Below, piece by piece: positions 1 through 5,227 of a DNA stretch of 5,747 nucleotides (its first letter is position 1; each line of letters opens with the position of its first letter). Under the pieces are notes generated by a model that had not been told where the DNA came from, made no database searches, and saw only the letters and a list, made by a program, of their open reading frames with translations. A program made the translations under genes and the position numbers. The stretch comes from an uncultured Eubacteriales bacterium (GTDB taxonomy: Bacteria > Bacillota_I > Bacilli_A > RF39 > UBA660): positions 1-5,747 of the forward strand of contig ONWZ01000114.1 of NCBI GenBank assembly GCA_900321645.1, given 5' to 3'.

Positions 1-1
1 C

Positions 2-100
2 GACTTTCAGGGGGTTTTGGTTGAACACTCCTACTTATGTAGTGAGTGTAAAAAGGTTGGTCATAATATTGTTTATTATGACAATATCATTGTAATATAG
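2..100 (+). CDS. 3' end of an unidentified + strand gene with a CxxC motif (partial)
   Basis: The + strand frame is open from the left edge to a TAG at 98-100, giving 32 visible residues that begin DFQGVLVEHS. It holds one CxxC pair (visible residues 13 and 16, CSEC) followed by KKVGH, as in half of a zinc ribbon or knuckle. The rest of the protein lies outside the window, so I cannot name it. Support for a real gene comes from a hairpin plus T-rich tail (99-136) that starts at the stop codon, the arrangement also seen for other genes here, and from the lack of any other gene in this stretch. It would converge on recG. Against it: the frame is short, and the DNA contains two further inverted repeats (25-49 and 60-82), so it could be a non-coding structured region. 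Confidence 0.45.
   Translation, partial: DFQGVLVEHSYLCSECKKVGHNIVYYDNIIVI
25..49. repeat. imperfect inverted repeat at the left edge
   Basis: ACACTCCTAC (25-34) pairs with GTAG-T-GAGTGT (39-49) over 10 bp with a single bulged T at 43 and a 4-base loop. It has no T-run close enough on either strand to be a standard terminator. It may be a chance or coding-linked palindrome, or part of a structured RNA or element end that starts outside the window. Confidence 0.35.
60..82. repeat. perfect 9-bp inverted repeat with 5-base loop
   Basis: GTCATAATA (60-68) and TATTATGAC (74-82) are exact reverse complements around TTGTT. On the - strand the stem is followed six bases later by a run of five T (CAACC then TTTTT), so it could be a second, weaker terminator for transcripts coming from recG. 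It lies inside the open frame of the + strand fragment. Confidence 0.5.
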
Positions 101-136
101 AAAATTATAAAATGCAAGTGATTTTTTATAATTTCT
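99..136 (+). terminator. intrinsic terminator, probably bidirectional, between the + strand gene and recG
   Basis: The arms are 99-112 and 124-136. They pair over 13 bp with one bulged A at 101, around an 11-base loop (113-123). On the + strand the hairpin is followed by TTTTATTT, which suits termination of the gene ending at 98-100. Read on the - strand it lies just beyond the recG stop codon and could end recG transcription too, though the tail after the stem is less U-rich in that direction. The stem is almost entirely A-T, so its strength is uncertain. Confidence 0.55.
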
Positions 137-152
137 TTTATTTGACATTTTT

Positions 153-2144
153 TTAATCTTGAGTGTCTATTTTTGATAATTCTTGATAGATTAATGGGTA
201 GTCTTCTTCAGTTAGATTTGGTAAGAATTCTAAGACATCGTCTCTTGCTTTTAATAACATTTGGAAGTCTCTTTTGATGTTAGCTAGTTTTAGTCCTACT
301 TCACCACTTTGTCTTATACCAAATAGGTCTCCTTCACCTCTGTTTTTGAAATCATATTCACTTATTTCAAAGCCGTCATGACATGTTTCTAGGAATTTTA
401 ATCTTTCATAATTATCCTTTGCAATTAGAATGCAATAACTTTGAATGTCGCTTCTACCTACGCGTCCTCTTAACTGATGGATAGTTGATAAACCAAACAC
501 ATTAGCATCAAAAATGACAATCATACTGGCATTAGGAATATTGACTCCTACTTCAATGACAGTAGTTGAGATTAAGATATCAATTTTATGATCTTCAAAA
601 TCTTTCATGATTTTATTTTTTTCTTTTGGTTCTAATTTTCCATGAATGGAAGCTATTTTACATATTTTACCAAAAGCTTTGGTCATTTTCTCTTCCAAGT
701 CTTCGATTGATTCAAGGGTATTTTCTTCATTTTCAATCATTGGAGATATAACATATATTTGATGATTTAGATCAATTTCTTTTTTCATTAATTCTAAGAC
801 ATCCGTAATATCTCTTTCTCTTTTAAAGTATGTAATAACATCTTTTCTACCTTGTGGTTTAGTTTTAATACTTGATACTTCCATATCACCATAGATAGTT
901 AAGGCATAAGTTCTTGGAATAGGAGTTGCACTCATTGATAAGACATCTGGAGATACTCCTTTATTTTTAAATTCTGTTCTTTGATTAACCCCAAAACGAT
1001 GTTGTTCATCAGTAATGACTAAACCTAGGTTTTTAAATACTATTTTTTCTTGGATTAGGCTTTGAGTACCAATGATTAAATCTATTTTACCATTAGATAG
1101 ATCATCTAATATTTTTTCTCTTTCCTTATTCTTGGTGGATGATGTAATTAAGGCTACTTTTACTTTAAATTTCTTAAATAAATTAGATGCTTCATTATAA
1201 TGCTGATTAGCTAAGATTTCAGTTGGCACCATAATAGCTGTTTGATAACCTGCTAGATAGTTTGCATAAGCACTAATTAAAGCGACGATTGTTTTACCTG
1301 AGCCAACATCACCTTGTAATAGTCTATTCATTCTTTTATTTGATTCTAAATCAGTAATTATTTCATCTATGGCTGTTTTTTGATCTAAAGTTAATTCATA
1401 TGGTAGTGACTCAATTAATTTATTTAATTTATCATGATCTATTTGTCTTGTTATTGCTAATTCATCATGACTTATCTTTTCTTTTAGATAATTTATTTTA
1501 AGTAGATACATGAATAATTCTTCATATTTAATTCTTTGTCTAGCTTTCTTTAAATTTAATTCTTCGGTTGGATTATGGATTTCACAAATAGCTTCATATT
1601 TACTTGGGAAATCATATTTATCAATGATATATGGAGGAAGGATATCTTTTGGTTTATAGCCTCCCATAATTAGGGAGGTAATAAATCTTGAGATACTCTT
1701 TTTAGATAATCCGCCAGTTGTATAATAGATACTTTCAATTTTTGGAATAGCTGGTAGTCTTTCCATTCTAATATCACTAGCAATAACAGCATTCTTTATC
1801 TTATCATATCTACCGATAACAGTAATAAATTTACCTGATTTAATCGTATCCATTAAATATACTTGATTATAGATCGTAACATTTAACATATTTCTACCAG
1901 TATTAATTCTAAAGATAATCTTTTTTAATTTAGGATTAATATAAATAATCGTTGGTTGTCCTTCGATAATACCATCAATAATGATCTTATCTCTGTCTTT
2001 TATTTCTTCTAATTTACTTCTTTTTAATACTTCATATCTAAATGGATAATGACTAATCAAGTCTTCAATCGTCAAGATATTTAATTTAGCTAATAATTCA
2101 CTGGTTTTAGGCCCAATACCTTCAATTTGTTCTAATTCATTCAT
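153..2144 (-). CDS. recG: ATP-dependent DNA helicase RecG
   Basis: This cytoplasmic superfamily 2 translocase acts on stalled replication forks, D-loops and Holliday junctions, driving fork reversal and branch migration. The 663 residues match the family length closely (about 670-690). An N-terminal helix-hairpin-helix-like stretch (IEGIGPKTSELL, 7-18) and the OB-fold wedge region (about 50-130) bind the junction. Helicase motifs follow in order: LTLDQ (251-255), Walker A GDVGSGKT (278-285), the DEQH box (379-382), SAT (405-407), TTVIEVGVNIPNA (527-539) and the arginine-finger motif QLRGRVGRS (557-565). The RecG-specific TRG segment GEGDLFGIRQSG is at 603-614. The catalytic residues visible are intact, so the protein should be active. 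The ATG at 2142-2144 is chosen because GGAGG lies seven bases upstream; the ATG six bases earlier (2148-2150) is out of frame and meets a stop after two codons. It probably has its own promoter (2177-2205). It contains no Trp. Confidence 0.98.
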   Translation of the reverse strand: MNELEQIEGIGPKTSELLAKLNILTIEDLISHYPFRYEVLKRSKLEEIKDRDKIIIDGIIEGQPTIIYINPKLKKIIFRINTGRNMLNVTIYNQVYLMDTIKSGKFITVIGRYDKIKNAVIASDIRMERLPAIPKIESIYYTTGGLSKKSISRFITSLIMGGYKPKDILPPYIIDKYDFPSKYEAICEIHNPTEELNLKKARQRIKYEELFMYLLKINYLKEKISHDELAITRQIDHDKLNKLIESLPYELTLDQKTAIDEIITDLESNKRMNRLLQGDVGSGKTIVALISAYANYLAGYQTAIMVPTEILANQHYNEASNLFKKFKVKVALITSSTKNKEREKILDDLSNGKIDLIIGTQSLIQEKIVFKNLGLVITDEQHRFGVNQRTEFKNKGVSPDVLSMSATPIPRTYALTIYGDMEVSSIKTKPQGRKDVITYFKRERDITDVLELMKKEIDLNHQIYVISPMIENEENTLESIEDLEEKMTKAFGKICKIASIHGKLEPKEKNKIMKDFEDHKIDILISTTVIEVGVNIPNASMIVIFDANVFGLSTIHQLRGRVGRSDIQSYCILIAKDNYERLKFLETCHDGFEISEYDFKNRGEGDLFGIRQSGEVGLKLANIKRDFQMLLKARDDVLEFLPNLTEEDYPLIYQELSKIDTQD

Positions 2145-2176
2145 ACATAATCCTCCGCCTCTATTATGATAATTTT

Positions 2177-2205
2177 ATTTTAGCAAATTTGATATTGTTT
2201 GTCTA
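2177..2205 (-). promoter_or_regulatory. sigma-A-like promoter of recG
   Basis: On the - strand, TAGACA (2200-2205) and TAAAAT (2177-2182) are separated by exactly 17 bases. Each matches five of six consensus positions. Transcription would start near 2170, giving a leader of about 26 bases that contains the GGAGG site. The whole segment matches the promoter at 4242-4270 at 24 of 29 positions, including 13 of 17 in the spacer (AACA...TCAAATTTG). Confidence 0.65.
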
Positions 2206-2216
2206 GATAGTATGTC

Positions 2217-2256
2217 AAAAAAATGTAAAAGCATATTTAGTTTATAAATATGCTTT
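2217..2256 (-). terminator. intrinsic terminator of the Asn-rich orphan gene
   Basis: An 11-bp perfect stem (2228-2238 with 2246-2256, AAAGCATATTT) surrounds a 7-base loop. It is followed on the - strand by TTTTACATTTTTTT, the last seven T being at 2217-2223. The stop codon of the upstream gene (2242-2244) lies in the loop, so the gene ends inside its own terminator. Confidence 0.85.
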
Positions 2257-3207
2257 ATTAATATTCTCTTTTAAAAAGTTAATTAAATCATCTATTAGGA
2301 TACTTACTTTAAAGTCATTAATTATATCTATTGTAAAGATATTATTATTAATATAATACATACCAGTATCTAAGGCTGTTTTTATCTTTCCATATAAATA
2401 TTCATTAGGAATAGATACTTTCTTCCATTTAGCGGTATTAATACCATCATAACTTAAGAAGGAATATAAATCACTTATTTTAATATTTTCAATATTAAAT
2501 TTAGTGGTATTAATATTTTCACTATTTAATGGTTTATTAAACAGGATTGTTAAGATGACTGGAAGATAAGTTGTTACAGGTTGATTAACTTTTATTTTAT
2601 TAATTAATTCACTAATAGTTTTAATTCTTAAATTATTATTTATTTCTTGTTGATAGATTGGTTTATAATTATTAATATCTAATAAATAATCAAACATTTC
2701 ATAAAAGTCAGTTAATAAGATAGTTTGATTATTTATATATAAATTATTATTATCAAAATAATATTCCGAAATAAAGATATTGCTGGTAATATCATTTCTT
2801 AATTTATCATAAGTATCTTTTTTGTTTAGTTTTTGAATTTTAAGTTTAGTTAATTTATCAACAAGATTAGTAATATCACTTGGTTCTTTACTATCTAGAA
2901 CATTAATAATATCGATATTATCTTGATTATATTTATCAATTAATACTTTGTTTTGTTCGTAGATTGTTTTAATGTTTGTTAATAATTCATCTATTTCATT
3001 ATCTTTTCTTTTTAATTGAATCTTTACTTTTAAATTATTGACTTTTCTTAAGAAATCATCTAAGACATTAATTTCAATATTATAATGACTATTTTGATAT
3101 TGTTTATTATTTAGAGCTAATAATGTTAGATATATATCAAAAGTTAAACGGTTATTATCTACTTCATCATTATTTAGTAAATTATTTAAATATTCGATAT
3201 CTAACAT
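2242..3207 (-). CDS. uncharacterised Asn-rich protein, 321 aa
   Basis: I do not recognise this protein. The start at 3205-3207 is secure: AAGGAGG lies about seven bases upstream and a promoter (3231-3259) precedes it. It has no signal peptide or convincing membrane segment, so it is probably cytoplasmic. About 49 of 321 residues are Asn, with runs such as DNNNLYINN (152-160), and there is no Cys. Residues 55-140 are rich in Lys, Glu, Leu and Ile in a pattern suited to long helices or a coiled coil. Residues 145-320 look like a mixed alpha/beta region with a short Pro-containing hydrophobic stretch (VTTYLPVILTILF, 211-223) and a single Trp at 261. The gene is the most AT-rich in the window, and its Asn/Ile/Lys/Leu bias probably reflects that. 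No catalytic motif is apparent. It stands alone between its own promoter and terminator, so neighbours do not hint at a function. It could be lineage-specific or a diverged member of a known family. Confidence 0.85.
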   Translation of the reverse strand: MLDIEYLNNLLNNDEVDNNRLTFDIYLTLLALNNKQYQNSHYNIEINVLDDFLRKVNNLKVKIQLKRKDNEIDELLTNIKTIYEQNKVLIDKYNQDNIDIINVLDSKEPSDITNLVDKLTKLKIQKLNKKDTYDKLRNDITSNIFISEYYFDNNNLYINNQTILLTDFYEMFDYLLDINNYKPIYQQEINNNLRIKTISELINKIKVNQPVTTYLPVILTILFNKPLNSENINTTKFNIENIKISDLYSFLSYDGINTAKWKKVSIPNEYLYGKIKTALDTGMYYINNNIFTIDIINDFKVSILIDDLINFLKENINKAYL

Positions 3208-3230
3208 AATGACTCCTCCTTAGCATAATC

Positions 3231-3259
3231 ATTATACTATAAAAAGGATTATTTGAAAA
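3231..3259 (-). promoter_or_regulatory. sigma-A-like promoter of the Asn-rich orphan gene
   Basis: A perfect TATAAT (3231-3236) is preceded at 17 bases by a weak -35, TTTTCA (3254-3259). The start would fall near 3224, giving a leader of about 17 bases that still contains AAGGAGG. The -35 end touches the T-tract of the cotE terminator, so the two units abut without spare DNA. Confidence 0.55.
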
Positions 3260-3292
3260 GAAAAAAAGAGATTATTATTTTATGATCTCTTT
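3256..3292 (-). terminator. intrinsic terminator of cotE
   Basis: An 8-bp stem (AAAGAGAT, 3285-3292 on the - strand, with ATCTCTTT, 3265-3272) and a 12-base loop are followed by further T residues broken by one C (3256-3267). The cotE stop codon (3275-3277) lies in the loop. Confidence 0.8.
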
Positions 3293-3799
3293 ATCGATAT
3301 AATTAGGATTTACTTTATCGATTGCTCGATCAGTACTTTCTAATTCAACCCAGTCATCATCTTTATCTTCAACGGAAGCAATTCTTACTTTTGCGTCACC
3401 GACAATTTCGATACCTAATTCTTTTTCGATTTCTAATTTAATCGTATTACCCTCTTCTTTAGCACTGATACATGTTGGTTGTTTTAAACTTCTTATAATG
3501 ATATCTTTATTGACAACATCTTGGCTATCGGTATGTAATTTTTCTTCTTCGGTATAAGTTATCTTTTTAGTCGTTACCATTGTTTTGGTATCATCATCAT
3601 ATGAATACCATACGTTAGCATCATATGAACCATTAATAACAATTTTATCCCCTACTTCATGGGCTTTGAAATCATGATTGATAATCCAACAACCTAAAAT
3701 AGTTGATGGAGTATTCTCAGCAATTATTTCATAGGTATTTACATATTTTTTCTTACCTTTAGCAATAACGGCTTTCGTAACAATTTCTTTATAGGCCAC
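3275..3799 (-). CDS. cotE: CotE-family outer spore coat morphogenetic protein
   Basis: In Bacillus, CotE forms a layer round the forespore and recruits the outer coat proteins. This 174-residue product is close to the 181 residues of B. subtilis CotE and aligns with it from memory end to end: the N-terminal YKEIVTKAVIAKGKK (3-17), PSTILGCWIINH (31-42, SSILGGWIINH in CotE), GSYDANVWYSYDDDTKT (57-73), KQPTC (106-110) and EIVGDAKV (131-138). The CotE C-terminus is strongly acidic; here it is shorter and weaker (EDKDDDW, 144-150) and ends with VNPNYI, like INPEFL in CotE. The start is GTG at 3797-3799, because an in-frame TAA lies immediately upstream and AAGGAG is eight bases away; no other early start exists. 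No convincing promoter precedes it. No other sporulation gene is visible, so a role in spores cannot be assumed and it could have another assembly function. Confidence 0.88.
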   Translation of the reverse strand: MAYKEIVTKAVIAKGKKKYVNTYEIIAENTPSTILGCWIINHDFKAHEVGDKIVINGSYDANVWYSYDDDTKTMVTTKKITYTEEEKLHTDSQDVVNKDIIIRSLKQPTCISAKEEGNTIKLEIEKELGIEIVGDAKVRIASVEDKDDDWVELESTDRAIDKVNPNYIDKEIIK

Positions 3800-3807
3800 T
3801 TACATCA

Positions 3808-3813
3808 CTCCTT
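3808..3813 (-). promoter_or_regulatory. ribosome binding site that fixes the GTG start of cotE
   Basis: AAGGAG on the - strand lies eight bases before GTG (3797-3799). The only ATG between them is out of frame and is followed at once by TAA, giving a two-codon ATG-TAA frame that ends directly before the cotE start. Confidence 0.75.
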
Positions 3814-3836
3814 AGTATAAAATATGCATAGGCCTT

Positions 3837-3866
3837 AAAAAAAGTACTATTTCTTTTTAGTACTTT
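3837..3866 (-). terminator. intrinsic terminator of the small membrane protein gene
   Basis: A perfect 8-bp stem (AAAGTACT at 3859-3866 on the - strand, AGTACTTT at 3841-3848) and a 10-base loop are followed by more T residues down to 3837, making seven consecutive T in all. The stop codon of the upstream gene (3847-3849) overlaps the 3' arm of the stem. Confidence 0.85.
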
Positions 3867-4224
3867 GTTTTTCTTCTTGATATAAATAATATCTTCCCAG
3901 TAAGCCATAACATATAATAATTAATAAGACTAATAAAACAATTCCAATAATTACTTTTAAAATCATTAGTTTTACTAAATAGATTACTAACATATATGTC
4001 GTTGTTATAATAAAAGCATTAATTAAACTATAGGCATATTGAAACTTACGAAAGTTAATCTTTTTAGGATCAATCCCATATATACCTGATAAATAGATTA
4101 ATTCTAAAGGCATTTCATCTTTCTTTAATTTTTTGTTTTTTCTTACGAAAACAAAATAATTAAGAAGAAATATGAGGGTAAAAACAATAATTATTTCTAA
4201 TAATATTTGTACTAGTTTAGACAT
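3847..4224 (-). CDS. small three-helix membrane protein of unknown function
   Basis: From the preferred ATG at 4222-4224 this is a 125-residue integral membrane protein. Helix 1 spans about 5-27, helix 2 about 64-85 and helix 3 about 88-110, with a Lys/Arg-rich tail. The cluster RKNKKLKKD (28-36) directly after helix 1 should stay in the cytoplasm, giving N-out and C-in topology by the positive-inside rule. The cytoplasmic loop carries MPLELIYLSGIYGIDPKKINFRKF (split at about 38-50 and 51-61), an amphipathic stretch that looks like the conserved part of similar small proteins in low-GC Gram-positive genomes; that resemblance is from memory. I cannot name a function. A GTG at 4231-4233 in the same frame would add three residues, but that GTG is part of the AGGTG ribosome binding site, so the ATG is preferred. 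It has its own promoter and terminator. Confidence 0.82.
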   Translation of the reverse strand: MSKLVQILLEIIIVFTLIFLLNYFVFVRKNKKLKKDEMPLELIYLSGIYGIDPKKINFRKFQYAYSLINAFIITTTYMLVIYLVKLMILKVIIGIVLLVLLIIICYGLLGRYYLYQEEKQSTKKK

Positions 4225-4230
4225 TTTTAT

Positions 4231-4235
4231 CACCT
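4231..4235 (-). promoter_or_regulatory. ribosome binding site that decides the start of the membrane protein gene
   Basis: AGGTG lies six bases (ATAAAA) before the ATG at 4222-4224. Starting at the GTG inside this motif would leave no Shine-Dalgarno sequence. With the TATAAT at 4242-4247 the transcript would begin near 4235, so the site sits at the very 5' end of an unusually short leader of about 11 bases. Confidence 0.6.
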
Positions 4236-4241
4236 AGAATT

Positions 4242-4270
4242 ATTATAACAAATTTGAACATGTTTGTCTA
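4242..4270 (-). promoter_or_regulatory. sigma-A-like promoter of the small membrane protein gene
   Basis: TAGACA (4265-4270) and a perfect TATAAT (4242-4247) are spaced by exactly 17 bases. The -35 begins on the TAG stop codon of the dinD-like gene (4268-4270). The spacer shares AACA...TCAAATTTG with the recG promoter at 2177-2205. It also contains an AACATGTT palindrome that the recG copy lacks. Confidence 0.7.
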
Positions 4271-5083
4271 TGTTAATAATTTGGGGTTTTCTTTTTCTAG
4301 CTCTTTTAAACTCTTTTCAGGCGTTGGTAAGTCTTCCGGCATAGTTCCACCACGTTTAGCAATAAATTCGCGGATATCTCGGCCCATATTGTAATGTGTT
4401 ATATTAGCATCATTTTCATTATCAACATGATCATTTTTTATTTTTTCTTCGGTTTGGGTAATTCGAAATAAATTGGCGGCAAGTTCAACACTTCCCATAT
4501 TATCTAAGATATCTTCACGATATCTTAAGCCTTTTCTTTTAGCAATATCATTAGCTGTTTCACCATTATATAGTCCTTTATAACCGGCATTATGGAATTT
4601 ATCAAAGTTTTTAACACCAGCATTCTTAGCTGCTTGATTTAGAGAATAATTACCTTTTTTTGTTAAATCTCTTTGATAAAATCTTTTTTCATCTTCGGTT
4701 AATAGACTATACTCTTTCTCACTTAGTTCTTGGCGTCTAGTTTGAATGGCAAAGTAAGTTTGTGCTAAAGCAATTGCTTTCTTTCTAGAATCACCATTTT
4801 GAGCGATAAGATAACAGGCATAACGGGACAATTTATAATCACAAACCATTCTTAATGAATCGCCAGTCTTAACTATTTTGCCAACGCCGGCAAAATGGTA
4901 GAGAATATCAAGATTACTCTTTTCACAAGCAATTTTAGCTTTCTCGATAACATCGTTAAATCGACGCCATTGCGAATACCCTAAAATGTTTTTTAATTCT
5001 CTAGCACTCCAGTATTCATGACCAAATTCGTCGATATGTTTAATACTTTCAAAGACGCTATTACTAATTTCTAATTCTTGCAT
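4268..5083 (-). CDS. dinD: DinD-family DNA damage-inducible protein with Bro-N-type N-terminal domain
   Basis: The 271 residues match E. coli DinD (274 aa) along the whole length, judged from memory. E. coli DinD is an SOS-induced protein reported to inhibit RecA-mediated strand exchange. Conserved blocks visible are EYWSARELKNILGYSQWRRF (23-42, Bro-N domain), the KAKIACEKS helix (48-56), LSRYACYLIAQNGD (85-98), AQTYFAIQTRRQEL (107-120), DEKRFYQRD (131-139), NAGYKGLYNGE (165-175), MGSVELAANLFRITQTEEK (196-214) and GGTMPEDLPTPEKSLKELE (245-263). The ATG at 5081-5083 has GGAG six bases upstream. Composition seems less AT-extreme than the orphan gene at 2242-3207, and the family is patchily distributed in bacteria, so horizontal gain is plausible. 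No LexA-type operator was found upstream, and no clear terminator follows. The damage-response role is known for the E. coli protein and only inferred here. Confidence 0.93.
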   Translation of the reverse strand: MQELEISNSVFESIKHIDEFGHEYWSARELKNILGYSQWRRFNDVIEKAKIACEKSNLDILYHFAGVGKIVKTGDSLRMVCDYKLSRYACYLIAQNGDSRKKAIALAQTYFAIQTRRQELSEKEYSLLTEDEKRFYQRDLTKKGNYSLNQAAKNAGVKNFDKFHNAGYKGLYNGETANDIAKRKGLRYREDILDNMGSVELAANLFRITQTEEKIKNDHVDNENDANITHYNMGRDIREFIAKRGGTMPEDLPTPEKSLKELEKENPKLLT

Positions 5084-5145
5084 TTTCCACTCCTTTCTAC
5101 TATTGTTTTTTCTGTCCCCTCATTAATAATATTGTGGAAAAAATG
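5081..5145 (-). promoter_or_regulatory. inverted repeat spanning the dinD leader and start codon
   Basis: On the - strand CATTTTTTCCAC (5134-5145) is complementary to GTGGAAAATG (5081-5090) apart from two extra T. The downstream arm covers the ATG start and begins right after the GGAG. If the transcript begins upstream of 5145, the leader could fold to hide the start codon. If it begins from the TATTAT at 5126-5131, the upstream arm is not transcribed and this cannot happen. No clear promoter settles the point. Confidence 0.35.
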
Positions 5146-5186
5146 GAAATTACTTTTATTTTTAGAATTTTTTTATCACTTTACAC

Positions 5187-5227
5187 AAAAAAAGAAGTTA
5201 CTTGACATTATATGCTTTAGCAACTTC
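5187..5227 (-). terminator. intrinsic terminator of nrnA, overlapping its last codons
   Basis: On the - strand GAAGTTGC (5220-5227) pairs with GTAACTTC (5194-5201), eight pairs including one G-T, around an 18-base loop that can pair further internally (GCAT/ATGT). Seven T follow (5187-5193). The 5' arm lies within the coding sequence about nine codons from the end, and the 3' arm contains the TAA stop (5198-5200). Confidence 0.8.

Noticed and set aside
2213..2218. TTGACA upstream of recG as the -35 element
   Set aside because: Seventeen bases downstream there is no good -10, whereas TAGACA with TAAAAT at exact spacing is better and matches a second promoter.
3794..3836. Two copies of GGCCTAT around the cotE start
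   Set aside because: They are only seven bases long, one is coding, and there is no further similarity around them.
3814..3848. SigK-like promoter upstream of cotE (AC, 17 bases, CATATTTTA) and an alternative TATACT -10
   Set aside because: The SigK match is tempting for a coat gene, but both options place the transcription start in or after the AAGGAG site, and the consensus is degenerate enough to arise by chance in such AT-rich DNA.
4231..4233. GTG as the start of the membrane protein gene
   Set aside because: It is part of the AGGTG ribosome binding site for the ATG at 4222-4224, and it would leave a nearly leaderless transcript.
4257..4266. GAACATGTTT as a Bacillus-type LexA box
   Set aside because: The half-sites are separated by two bases, not four, and the equivalent place in the recG promoter does not preserve the palindrome.
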